64,000 nucleotides of DNA, from positions 23,030 to 87,029 of the forward strand of contig JAAOYJ010000003.1 of the NCBI GenBank assembly GCA_018221285.1, written 5' to 3'. This DNA is from Candidatus Pacearchaeota archaeon. Its GTDB lineage: Archaea; Nanobdellota; Nanobdellia; Pacearchaeales; GW2011-AR1. Position 1 is the stretch's first letter; the number at the start of each line of letters is the position of its first letter. This document shows, piece by piece, positions 50,101 to 58,673 of this stretch. Position numbers and translations under genes: made by a program. The notes beneath the pieces were generated by a model that was not told the DNA's origin, did not search any database, and saw only the letters and a program-made list of their open reading frames with translations.

Positions 50101-53100
50101 TAGTGTAATTGTGAACAAAGGTTCTGTTGGAACATTAACAACTACTACTAGTGATGCCTTTATGATTAATTCAACTTATCCTGTAGTGATATTTAGACAA
50201 GAAGGAGGAAATGATAATATGGTATTTTATCCTGCTCAAACAGAATATTATGGCTGGGGAGGTAGGCGTATATATATGACAGCCTTAGAAGCTGATACTG
50301 GCATTACTTGTTATGACAGTCAAAACACCATGCCAGTAAGTATAAATATTGGTGCTGGTGGTCAGGGATCCTACACTAGTTGGGGTAGGGATAGTGCTGG
50401 AGAAGCGGCCTTCTGTAATAGTACTAAGATCTTTGGTGTTAACCAAGAAGCAGATGCAGATGGTAATGAGCAGACAGAATTCATAAATGAAAAAGAACTT
50501 GATAGAATCCACTTTTTACCTCAAGCTACAGGGACTAGTACAGATTTTTATGTATCTGTTATAGCTCCCACCCCAAGTACTAATTGTACTGTGACTCGTT
50601 CTGGAGCATTTGTTACAGATGCTGTTAGTGCAGCTTATACTTTTCCAAACCCTAACTTAATCTCGTTTACTTCTGGTTTGCAGGCAGGAGATAAAATAGA
50701 TTGTAGTGCACCGGTTACAATAGCTTATGATGATGTTGATGATGCTGGTGACGAGCATAATCTTTTCGGAATGAAAGCAAATAGGCGGTTTGTTTACCCA
50801 ACACCGACTTACACAATTGCAGCAGAAGAAGAACCTCCAGCAGAAGACACAACCTACCCTCAATTCTCAAATTACTGGGACAACAACGCAACACTAGAAG
50901 AAAGTGGAACTGGTTTATTCAATGTAACAGTACTGAATACTAACGGAACTGTCTTGTTAGAAATTAACGGAACAAACATCACAGCAACAAATTATGCGGG
51001 AGACAATTATAATGCAAGCCATGCTTTTACAACTAACGACACTTATCCTTACAAATGGCATTCATGGGGAAACGGTACAGATGAAAACTATAATATTTCT
51101 GTGACCAGAAGCTATACTGTTAATGGGACTGTCCCTGACACAACTTATCCTTCAGTTACAATAATCTCTCCAACCGCTCAGAATTATGCGACAATATCAA
51201 TAATATTCAATATAACAGCAACAGACGAAACTGGAATGGATACTTGTCTTTACTCCTTAGATGCAGGGGCAACCAATACAACAATGGGCAATTCATCAGC
51301 GACGTCATTCAATGCAACAAACTCCTCAATGGCTCAAGGCCTACATACAGTTAATTTCTATTGTAATGATACTTCAAATAATATAAACGACACAGAAAAT
51401 GTGACTTTCCTTATTGATTCAATTTATCCATCATGGGAGAACAACAAAACAAATCTAACAACAACTACTACTCAAGGATCTTCAATTTATTTTAATATGA
51501 CCTTAAACGAAACCAATCCAGCGAACTATACATTCAGCTGGTACAATGGAACAGCATGGGAGAACACAACAGGAAGCTACACTGATGGGGAGGAAGTTGA
51601 AGTGATTAAAACAATTAATATCAATGGGGGGCAGATTAATTGGACTTGGTATTTCAATGATACTTCTGGAAATTCAAATCAAACAGATGTGTGGAGTATG
51701 ACATTAGTGACTGTAGACACAACACCTCCTCAAATTCAATTCGAAGATCCAACAAGAGCAGACGGAAACACAACAGCAGACACTTCAATTGAAATCAATG
51801 TCTCAATTACAGAATCTAATCTCGGCGAAGTAGTCTACAATTGGAACGGAACAAACTTCACATTAATGAATAATAACTTAGTTCTCTTCATGAACTTTGA
51901 TAATGTATCTGCTCTTGGAGAAAATGATACCTTAGTTGTTGATGCAAGCGCTTATGAAAACAATGGAATAGTAAACGGTGCTGTTGTAAACACAACTGGC
52001 AAATATAATGGCTGTTATTCTTTTAACGAAAACGATGCAATCAACGTAGGAAGTGATTCAAGTCTAGACATCACAAACGAAATCACAATTAGTGTCTGGA
52101 TTAACTCTTTATCTCAAAATCAAGTAGCTGGAAATGTCAAAAGCTATGCAAAAATAGACAGCACTGACCTAGCCGGAGAGTTGGAGGCTTCAGATCATCT
52201 TGGTGTTGGTGTAGCAAATATTGGTGATTTGGATGATGATGGAATAGTGGATATTGTTATTACAGCTAATCTAGATGATGATGGGGGCGACAAAAATGGG
52301 GCAGCATATATTGTATTTATGAATATAGATGGAACTGTAAAGGATTATCAAAAAATAAGTGAGACCTACGGAGGATTTACAGGAGATCTAGCAGGAGGTC
52401 GGGCTGGTTATGGTGTTGCAGGTATTGGAGATTTAGACGAGGATGGTGTAGAAGATATTGCAGTTGGAGCTTTTGCAGATACTTCTCTTACAGGAGCTGT
52501 TTGGGTGCTATTTCTAAATACAAATGGAACGGTGAAATCTTATAATAAAATTGATGATGCAAGTGTAGGTGGAGAGTTGGACGTAGGAGATATATTTGGT
52601 GGAGGTGTCATATATCTTGGAGATTTGGATGGGGATGGTGTGGGAGATATTGCTGTTGGAACTTTAAAAGATCATGATGGAGGCTCTGATAGAGGGGCTG
52701 TTTATATACTTTTCATGGATACGGATGGAACTGTAAAAGATTATCAAAAAATAAGTGATACCCGAGGAAATTTTACAGGAGGCTTAACTGACTTAGATGA
52801 GTTTGGTAGTGGGGGAAATAGTATTGGAGACTTGAATAATGATGGTGTAGAAGATATCGCAATCGGGGCTAGGAAAGCTGACGATGGAGGAGCTAGTGCA
52901 GGAGAGGTTTGGGTACTATTTATGGATACAGACGGAACTGTCAAGTCTGAAGCTAAAATTAATGATACAAGTGTGGGAGGGGGGTTGGACGCAGGTGATC
53001 AATTTGGTAATAGAGTAGGAGGTATTGGAGATTTGGATGGGGATGGTATAGAAGATATTATTGTTGGGGCTAGTTTCGGTGATGATGTGAAAGATGATGC

Positions 53101-55420
53101 TGGAGAGATTTGGGTATTATTTCTGGATACAGACGGAAGTGTGAAATCATTTTCTAAGATAAATGATACTAGTATGGGGGGAGGACTAGATACAGGGGGT
53201 TTGTTTGGAACATCAGTCGCAAATATAGGAGATTTAGATGGGGATGGGGTAACAGATTTTATTGCTGGAGCCATGAAAGATGATACAGGATTCACTCAAG
53301 CGGGAGCCGCTTGGATAGTTTTTTTGGAGGATGGTTTCGCATCCATCCTAAATAAACAAAATGCGTATGAAATTCGAGCAAACGAAACTGCTGTAAAAGG
53401 AATGACTAATGGAAGTTCTATAATCGCCCAAATTAATGCAGGGTGGAACCACGTTGTGCTCACGTCCAATAGTACAAACAAATCACTCTATGTTAACGGG
53501 GTTTTATCTTCTACAGGACCAAGTGGTGCAATCGCTTCAAACACATACGACCTTCTTATCGGAAATGACTACAACGGAAGCATAGATGAATTAATGATTT
53601 ACAACACTTCGCTAAACTCCGCCGAAGCCTATCAATTATATATTTCCAATCTAAAAAAATACGACACTGACAAATGGACTTTATATGTTAACCAATCTAA
53701 GAACGCGACAACTGGTTTAGAAAATGGGAAATATACTTATCAGACATTTGTAGCAGATACTTCAAGTAATTGGAATCAAACAGAAGAGAGGACAGTTACA
53801 ATAGGTGATGGAGCAGCAGGAGACACAGCCCCACAAATAACTTCTGTATTCAACGACTCAATGACTGATGTATCAAGCGGACCAAATGAAGGACCTTCTC
53901 CAACTTATGTAATTATTAATTTCACGGCTTATGATGCAAACGGAGCCTCAGACTTAAATGACAGCACAGCGAGAATAAACTTTACAAGAACAGGGGAAAC
54001 AACAAGAGAAAACTTAAGTTGTTCGAGATACGCAACAGGAGGAAATTATGCAAACTATACTTGTAATGTAACAATGTGGTGGTTCGACGGTGCAGGGATT
54101 TGGAACATCACAGCCCACATTAAAGACAACCAAAGCAACTCAGCCACAAATGCGTCCCAAACTTTCTCTGTTGGTTCAAGGACAGCATTTGTCATGGGCC
54201 CGTCTTCCTTAACTTGGGCTGGACTAAGCCCTGGAGCAACAAACCAAACTTCAAACAATGATCCTCTTACTCTAAACAATACAGGAAATGATATTATCAC
54301 TGCTTCCAATATAGAAATTAATGCTACAAATCTCCTCGGTGAAGAAAACAGCAGTTATGGTTTATGGGCTGGGAATTTTTCAGTTAGTTATACAGACGCT
54401 GGCGCTTGTGCAGGAACCGCCATGAGCTCTTCAGAATACACAAACATAACTGCTGCAAATCTAACAATAGGAAACTACACAGTCGGGGACGGAACAGCAC
54501 AGGAAGAATTATATTTTTGTATAAAGGTTATCGGAAGCGAACTTACAGACCAAGCTTACTCAACATCTGGACAAGGAGCATGGACAATAAGAATCTTACT
54601 CGTTGCTTTAACCACAAGAAGAAGAAAGAAAACTAAACACAAAAACCAAACAGAGCTTTTCATCCCTTCAACAATCTTCACAAAAGAACTTGGAGCCTTG
54701 GAAGCAATCAGCAAATATATGAAAGAAAATTTGGAAATGAGTTATCATGAAATTGGTGAATTGTTGGAAAGGGATGAAAGAACTATCTGGACATCATATA
54801 ACAAAGCTGTTGAGAAACAAAAAGCAAAATTAAAGGTAAAGGATACAGAGTTCTTCCTACCAATCTCAATCTTTAGTGATAAACTAACAATCCTCGAGGC
54901 TGTTATTGTTTATCTAAAACAAAAAGGTTTAAGGTATGCTGAGATTGCCGAACTAGTTGATAGAGACCAAAGAAATGTTTGGGCAACTTATTCTAAGGCA
55001 AAGACAAAACTAGAAGAAAAAGAGATTACAAAAGTAGTTGAAATAAAATTAGAGATAAAGATTCCTCAAACAATCTTCTCCAAACAACTTGGAGCATTGG
55101 AAGCGATTAGTAAATATATGAAGGAAAACTTGGAAATGAGTTATCATGAAATTGGTGAATTACTAAAAAGAGATGAAAGAACAATCTGGACTTCATATAA
55201 CAAAGCTATTGAAAAACAAAAAGCAAAGATAAAAATTAAGGATGTTGAGGTTTTCCTTCCAATCTCAATCTTCAACAAAGAGCTAACAGTTCTAGAAGCA
55301 GTTGTGGTTTATCTAAAACAAGCAGGATTGAAATACAGTAAAATAGCTGAGCTAGTTGATAGAGATCAGAGAAATGTTTGGGCAACTTATTCAAAAGCTA
55401 AAGAAAAGGCAATTACATAA
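47180..55420 (+). CDS. Giant chimeric surface protein with LamG, FG-GAP propeller and C-terminal HTH repeats
   Basis: 2746 residues. Layout: a basic helical N-terminal domain (1-85); one membrane helix (about 89-108); an acidic Ser/Glu/Pro linker with a 54-codon internal duplication; beta domains with ITGNV motifs; DUF2341 (about 742-855); an unassigned beta module (about 855-1205); Ig-like repeats to about 1565. A LamG domain (about 1570-2160) is interrupted by six FG-GAP units with DxDxDGxxD calcium loops (about 1654-2050). A module shared with the next gene follows (about 2217-2473), then WTIRILLVALTT, a basic cluster, and four HTH units (about 2490-2746). The dense NxS/T sequons suggest an extracellular middle. 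The HTH tail is unlike any adhesin I know. Confidence 0.75.
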   Translation: MGRTRLAKATAVELSRIIHEAKQRKDVLVRYLERLNKHHSEGKISYDRYVEILHKHTDGRTISEWIEHYEDYIRDFEKKLRKEKKTTLIKQLTLGLFFISLIFIILNLNLDITPKFVGFTIQEQEFSQNLDLTFEESAEYEWQLENLGELTSVKLSGIIEGEGKVKIYLDDLLIIDSSKIKKSKITGEVISDDESKPVESYSEEVNEALEEDSSPSQEPPPSETNEIIEEDSTENINQTEEEEEIIGTPSQNESYSETEEEVIEEDSSPSPDQGDILDRPSDELGEEESLPSETKKEKITTRTFKDSCEETCELNNLNKTSYTLKIEISNAKLKISDIKYTILGQIPAETSEENITEPTPKENVTEIPLPENVTERNITTSKTNVSTLQYKAIINKPTKWIKTIKRKESDQPNISIELPKEAENISVKTGDEVQQALDELEEFDETIEQTDRQNFLSGSITGNVALDIKQERSILTKLWNWLKSFTITGNVIGEQELQNDITETIDKKIIDLEEIINQTQTTEIAVEYYTGGPTAIEENISNGKRVIVSGDDELNYTEVLAFTEIEEKFEVGQESKIKVYWREENTYINFTAYDTDDNNKIDYVEWIAPHLSNQTFDIIIEIIKAEHLDKDKEFISDIYNETYQLDDTWSEEISNKQYVRITFEVPLDSSRDITIYPRITKGNPTIEVYEVNGTELIAEFTDIFSNEYNEVLLTNLNGTQDVFDLKIVGGSVEFDHIVDPDEWSDTDWPYRKQINVSNTYGEDLIEYQIELIIDTAALITAGKLNSNCSDLRFTNASGGLISHYVDENTRIDCNENDTLIWIQTDVLVNNANTSFYMYYGNSGASSTSNELDVFNYTTPTPVMVPVGTNNDDAIEVVSYADGNTIEMGGYSNTLSEGEVDTGVGSHSQNTLLNVTQPVAAISDSTGDALVPLSFAGTLFLQYGDRAAGTTTYAAYSFEDNNKVAVHTGGWTEASSVIVNKGSVGTLTTTTSDAFMINSTYPVVIFRQEGGNDNMVFYPAQTEYYGWGGRRIYMTALEADTGITCYDSQNTMPVSINIGAGGQGSYTSWGRDSAGEAAFCNSTKIFGVNQEADADGNEQTEFINEKELDRIHFLPQATGTSTDFYVSVIAPTPSTNCTVTRSGAFVTDAVSAAYTFPNPNLISFTSGLQAGDKIDCSAPVTIAYDDVDDAGDEHNLFGMKANRRFVYPTPTYTIAAEEEPPAEDTTYPQFSNYWDNNATLEESGTGLFNVTVLNTNGTVLLEINGTNITATNYAGDNYNASHAFTTNDTYPYKWHSWGNGTDENYNISVTRSYTVNGTVPDTTYPSVTIISPTAQNYATISIIFNITATDETGMDTCLYSLDAGATNTTMGNSSATSFNATNSSMAQGLHTVNFYCNDTSNNINDTENVTFLIDSIYPSWENNKTNLTTTTTQGSSIYFNMTLNETNPANYTFSWYNGTAWENTTGSYTDGEEVEVIKTININGGQINWTWYFNDTSGNSNQTDVWSMTLVTVDTTPPQIQFEDPTRADGNTTADTSIEINVSITESNLGEVVYNWNGTNFTLMNNNLVLFMNFDNVSALGENDTLVVDASAYENNGIVNGAVVNTTGKYNGCYSFNENDAINVGSDSSLDITNEITISVWINSLSQNQVAGNVKSYAKIDSTDLAGELEASDHLGVGVANIGDLDDDGIVDIVITANLDDDGGDKNGAAYIVFMNIDGTVKDYQKISETYGGFTGDLAGGRAGYGVAGIGDLDEDGVEDIAVGAFADTSLTGAVWVLFLNTNGTVKSYNKIDDASVGGELDVGDIFGGGVIYLGDLDGDGVGDIAVGTLKDHDGGSDRGAVYILFMDTDGTVKDYQKISDTRGNFTGGLTDLDEFGSGGNSIGDLNNDGVEDIAIGARKADDGGASAGEVWVLFMDTDGTVKSEAKINDTSVGGGLDAGDQFGNRVGGIGDLDGDGIEDIIVGASFGDDVKDDAGEIWVLFLDTDGSVKSFSKINDTSMGGGLDTGGLFGTSVANIGDLDGDGVTDFIAGAMKDDTGFTQAGAAWIVFLEDGFASILNKQNAYEIRANETAVKGMTNGSSIIAQINAGWNHVVLTSNSTNKSLYVNGVLSSTGPSGAIASNTYDLLIGNDYNGSIDELMIYNTSLNSAEAYQLYISNLKKYDTDKWTLYVNQSKNATTGLENGKYTYQTFVADTSSNWNQTEERTVTIGDGAAGDTAPQITSVFNDSMTDVSSGPNEGPSPTYVIINFTAYDANGASDLNDSTARINFTRTGETTRENLSCSRYATGGNYANYTCNVTMWWFDGAGIWNITAHIKDNQSNSATNASQTFSVGSRTAFVMGPSSLTWAGLSPGATNQTSNNDPLTLNNTGNDIITASNIEINATNLLGEENSSYGLWAGNFSVSYTDAGACAGTAMSSSEYTNITAANLTIGNYTVGDGTAQEELYFCIKVIGSELTDQAYSTSGQGAWTIRILLVALTTRRRKKTKHKNQTELFIPSTIFTKELGALEAISKYMKENLEMSYHEIGELLERDERTIWTSYNKAVEKQKAKLKVKDTEFFLPISIFSDKLTILEAVIVYLKQKGLRYAEIAELVDRDQRNVWATYSKAKTKLEEKEITKVVEIKLEIKIPQTIFSKQLGALEAISKYMKENLEMSYHEIGELLKRDERTIWTSYNKAIEKQKAKIKIKDVEVFLPISIFNKELTVLEAVVVYLKQAGLKYSKIAELVDRDQRNVWATYSKAKEKAIT
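52140..53340 (+). repeat. Six FG-GAP repeats coding a beta-propeller
   Basis: Each unit encodes GDLDxDGxxD, then a short loop, VWVLFxDTDGTVK and a Lys-Ile-(S/D/N) end, about 180-200 bp per unit. Variants include GDLDDDGIVD, GDLDEDGVED, GDLDGDGVGD, GDLNNDGVED, GDLDGDGIED and GDLDGDGVTD. They resemble integrin-alpha calcium-binding repeats. The block interrupts a LamG domain. Confidence 0.75.
54640..55420 (+). repeat. Tandem duplication of a two-HTH module (399-bp period)
   Basis: The sequence coding LGALEAISKYMKENLEMSYH recurs exactly 399 bp later (54689 and 55088), with strong DNA similarity between. Each unit holds two different HTH motifs: type A, YHEIGELLxRDERTIWTSYN, and type B, AEIAELVDRDQRNVWATYSK (SKIAELVDRDQRNVW in the second unit). 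Confidence 0.8.
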
Positions 55421-55423
55421 AAA

Positions 55424-55431
55424 TTTATATA
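55424..55431 (+). promoter_or_regulatory. TATA box of the paralogous surface gene
   Basis: TTTATATA is centred about 31 nt before the ATG at 55459. It suggests that the paralogue can also be transcribed on its own. Confidence 0.35.
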
Positions 55432-55458
55432 TCACAATCTATTATTTACACTATTAAA

Positions 55459-56427
55459 ATGAGAGAAGATATTAATAAAAAAAGGCGAATGATCTTGATC
55501 CTATTCATTTCAATATTTCTTTTATTATCTATTTCTACTATTTCCGCAGGATGGTTAAAAGACATTAAAAATAAAATAACTGGTGAGGCAACTCAAACAG
55601 TGGGGATAAACATTACAGTAGGGGGTCCTCAAATAACTGCAGTATTCAACGACTCAATCACAGATGTATCAAGCGGACCAAACGAAGCTCCTTCCCAAAC
55701 TGATGTAATTATAAATTTCACAGCTTACACTGCTGCAGGAGCAACTAATCTGAACGATAGCACTGCCTTGATAAATTTCACAAGAACAGGGGAAACTACA
55801 AGACAAGACACTAGTTGTTCGAGATACGCGTCATCAGGGGATTATGCAAACTATACTTGTAATGTGACAATGTGGTGGTTCGACGGAGCAGGAGTTTGGA
55901 ACATCACAGCTTACATAGCAGATAACCAATCAAATTCTGCTACAAATGCCTCCCAAACTTTTTCTGTTGGTTCAAGGACAGCGTTTGTCATGTCGCCTTC
56001 TGCTTTAACTTGGGCTGGATTAAGCCCAGGCTCAACAAATCAAACTTCAAACAATGATCCACTTTTACTAAATAATACAGGAAATGATGTTATTGATGCT
56101 GGAAGTATTGAAATAAATGCTTCAAATCTAAGGGGTGAAACCACATCCACAGAAGCATTATGGGCTGGAAATTTTTCAGTTAGTTCTACTACAGGAGGCA
56201 TATGTAGTGGGGCCGCATGTACAGAATGTGGAGGAAATGCAATGAATAGAAGTAATGATGTAGGAATAAGTGTTGCAAATTTAACTAAAGGGAACTACAC
56301 TCTTGCAGATGGAACAGCACAGGAAGGCTTATATTTCTGTTTAACATTAGTTGGATCAGAACTTTCAACCCAAGCATACTCAACTGCAAATGAAACAGAA
56401 TGGTCTTGGATTATACAAACATCATAA
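55459..56427 (+). CDS. Secreted paralogue of the giant protein's 2217-2473 module
   Basis: 322 residues. Signal peptide ending near STISAGWLK, then NKITGEATQTVGINITVGG, then a beta-rich domain matching the giant protein. Shared stretches include DVSSGPNEAPS/GPS, NYTCNVTMWWFDGAG, SRTAFVM(S/G)PS and LTWAGLSPGSTNQTSNNDP. It ends without a membrane anchor. It probably arose by segmental duplication from 53830-54600. It may pack against the giant protein on the surface. Confidence 0.7.
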   Translation: MREDINKKRRMILILFISIFLLLSISTISAGWLKDIKNKITGEATQTVGINITVGGPQITAVFNDSITDVSSGPNEAPSQTDVIINFTAYTAAGATNLNDSTALINFTRTGETTRQDTSCSRYASSGDYANYTCNVTMWWFDGAGVWNITAYIADNQSNSATNASQTFSVGSRTAFVMSPSALTWAGLSPGSTNQTSNNDPLLLNNTGNDVIDAGSIEINASNLRGETTSTEALWAGNFSVSSTTGGICSGAACTECGGNAMNRSNDVGISVANLTKGNYTLADGTAQEGLYFCLTLVGSELSTQAYSTANETEWSWIIQTS

Positions 56428-56428
56428 A

Positions 56429-56986
56429 ATGAAAAATAAATATCTTATACAAACAGGAATAATAATCACAATATTAATCTTATTCATAAGTTGCATATCT
56501 GCATTTGGAATTGGTTCTGCTTACTACAAAGAAAACCCATTAAAACTTTCTGCAGGAGAAACAAAAGACGTCAAGTTTAATTTGCAAAACATGGCTGGAA
56601 GCGAAGGCATCATAGCCAAAGCAAGTATAAGTCAAGGTGCTGAAATAATGGGATTAATTGATCCACAAGAAACATATTCAATCCCCCTCGGAGGCTCATT
56701 AGATGTAATGGCAAGTGTAAGTATCCCGACAAATGCAAAAAGCGGGGACACCTATCCTGTAAAAATCACTTTCACTACTGTGACAGAAAGTGATTCTGGA
56801 GTATTTGGATTCGGCGGAAGTGTTGGAAGAGAATTCGACGTCATTGTTATTCCAACTACAGAGGAAAGTGCAAGATTGGCTGCACAAAAAAACATTCCAT
56901 GGAATTACATCATCATTGGCCTAATTGCCCTAATAATCTTAATAACCTACATTATCTGGAAAAAAAGGGATTCAAAAAAGAATTAA
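56429..56986 (+). CDS. Anchored surface protein with one beta-sandwich domain
   Basis: 185 residues: signal/anchor helix at the N-terminus (to about residue 26), a beta-sandwich with KLSAGETKDVKFNLQN and SIPTNAKSGDTYPVKITF, and a C-terminal membrane helix followed by WKKRDSKKN. The pattern resembles archaeal CARDB- or COG1470-like domains. Starts 1 nt after the previous stop, so it belongs to the operon. The true start is the ATG at 56429. Confidence 0.65.
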   Translation: MKNKYLIQTGIIITILILFISCISAFGIGSAYYKENPLKLSAGETKDVKFNLQNMAGSEGIIAKASISQGAEIMGLIDPQETYSIPLGGSLDVMASVSIPTNAKSGDTYPVKITFTTVTESDSGVFGFGGSVGREFDVIVIPTTEESARLAAQKNIPWNYIIIGLIALIILITYIIWKKRDSKKN

Positions 56987-57000
56987 TTTAAATTACATTC

Positions 57001-58668
57001 ATGATTATGAAAAAGAGGATTTACTTCATATTATTACTCATGTTCTTCCTGGGTATGAATCTGACTGCAATAGATAGTGCTATCACTGGAGAAACTATAA
57101 CAGGTGAAACAGTTACAGGAGAAGCCACTCAAGCAGTTGGAATAAGCGTTTTCGTGACCGCATATCTTCCTTTACTAAACATTATCACCCCAACAACCAA
57201 CATCTATCTAACAAACGAATCTATTTTTCTAAACTACACTGTAAAAAACCAGGAGACTGTTTGGTACAACATTGATAATTCAGCGAATATAACAATCACT
57301 TCTTCAATTTATTTTAATACTTCTCAAGGAACCCATACACTCTACTTATATGCAAATAGCAGTTTCGGGAACATCACCGCAACAAATACAATCTTCACTG
57401 TTAATTCTACTAAATTCATTATTATCGACGATGAATATGAAACAGGACAGGATAATGGAGAGGATCAAGGACAAATGAATAGAAACCAAAAGAAAGGTGA
57501 ATCAACAGATTTTCTAAATTATTCATACGAAGCATTACAAGAATTAGAAAATATTGTGCTTGACCAACCAAACTTCGGAAAAATTCAGTTTAATGAAGCA
57601 ATTAATCTAACTGATGACTTAGACACCACAGACAATACTCTTGACTTAAATAGTAATACAGAGATTTCATCAAACCTTATTGAGATTGATACTGTTGCAC
57701 TTCCAAATTTCAACAAACCAGCCACATTAAGCTTATACAATTTAACATTTTCAAATCCAAGAATCTTGAAAGACAGTGTTGTGTGCCCATCAAATGTATG
57801 TGTTGAAGAAAGCTATTCTGGAGGAACATTAGTATTTACTGTAACTTCTTTCTCAACTTATTCTACTGAAGAAACTCCTGCAGGAGGTTCCACATCTTCT
57901 TCAAGCAGCGGGGGCGGCGGAGGTGGAGCAGCAGTATCAAATTTCTCAATTGACAAAGACCTAATCAAAGTTTTAGTAACTCAAGGAGAAAGTAAAAGAG
58001 AAACAATCCTCTTAAAAAATACTCAAAACACTGCATTAACATTAAATATCAATTCGTCTCTAAAAGAATTCATGGCGATTAGCGAAGAATCATTCTCTCT
58101 AAAACCAGGGGAAGAGAAACTAATCAACTTAGATATCTTTGCAAAAGAAAGGGAAACCCCAGACAGTTATATTGGAAGAATTATTATCAAAGATTTAAAT
58201 AAAAAAATCGTCAGAGTCATTAATGTGATAATTGAGATTAGAGAAAAAGAACCTCTGTTTGATTTGAATGTTGATCTTTACTCAAGAGAATTAGAACCAT
58301 GGGATTATGCGAGGGCAAAAATTGGTGCTCTCAATGTCGGAGATTTGAAAAACATTGACATTCTACTTTATTACTCTATCCAAGATTTTCAAGGGAACAC
58401 TCTAGCATTTAAGGAAGAAAGCATTGCTATAAAAAACAAACTCGATCTCTCTAAAAAATTAAGAATCCCTAGAAACGCGCCATTCGGTGCATATGTATTT
58501 TACACAAAAATTTCTTATGGAGATATCACTGCAACAGGAACTGACAGTTTTATGGTTGTTCAAAAAGAAGACGAATGGCCTAACCTAATTTTATTAGGTG
58601 CCACCCTCATTTTAATTGGGATATTAATCTTACTAATAAGAAGAAATAAAAAGAGAAAAGAACTCTAA
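57001..58668 (+). CDS. Anchored surface protein with TGET/TGEA repeats
   Basis: 555 residues. A signal peptide is followed by AITGETITGETVTGEATQAV. Next come an Ig-like domain with sequons, a helical section, a Ser/Gly linker (SSSSSGGGGGG) and two beta-sandwich domains of COG1470 type (VLVTQGESKRETILLKN). A C-terminal membrane helix with RRNKKRKEL ends it. It belongs to the same operon as the giant protein. It is exposed and anchored at the C-terminus. Confidence 0.65.
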   Translation: MIMKKRIYFILLLMFFLGMNLTAIDSAITGETITGETVTGEATQAVGISVFVTAYLPLLNIITPTTNIYLTNESIFLNYTVKNQETVWYNIDNSANITITSSIYFNTSQGTHTLYLYANSSFGNITATNTIFTVNSTKFIIIDDEYETGQDNGEDQGQMNRNQKKGESTDFLNYSYEALQELENIVLDQPNFGKIQFNEAINLTDDLDTTDNTLDLNSNTEISSNLIEIDTVALPNFNKPATLSLYNLTFSNPRILKDSVVCPSNVCVEESYSGGTLVFTVTSFSTYSTEETPAGGSTSSSSSGGGGGGAAVSNFSIDKDLIKVLVTQGESKRETILLKNTQNTALTLNINSSLKEFMAISEESFSLKPGEEKLINLDIFAKERETPDSYIGRIIIKDLNKKIVRVINVIIEIREKEPLFDLNVDLYSRELEPWDYARAKIGALNVGDLKNIDILLYYSIQDFQGNTLAFKEESIAIKNKLDLSKKLRIPRNAPFGAYVFYTKISYGDITATGTDSFMVVQKEDEWPNLILLGATLILIGILILLIRRNKKRKEL

Positions 58669-58673
58669 TAAAA

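Noticed and set aside
52140..53340. Regularly spaced repeats that could suggest a CRISPR array
   Set aside because: The spacing is about 180-200 bp, the repeats are coding and carry the FG-GAP protein motif. There are no short identical repeats with unique spacers.
54560..54660. Possible frameshift fusing a surface protein to a separate HTH gene
   Set aside because: The frame is open with no stop across the junction and the paralogue ends at the equivalent place with different sequence. I see no slippery run or homopolymer, so I keep one gene, but an assembly check is listed as a test.
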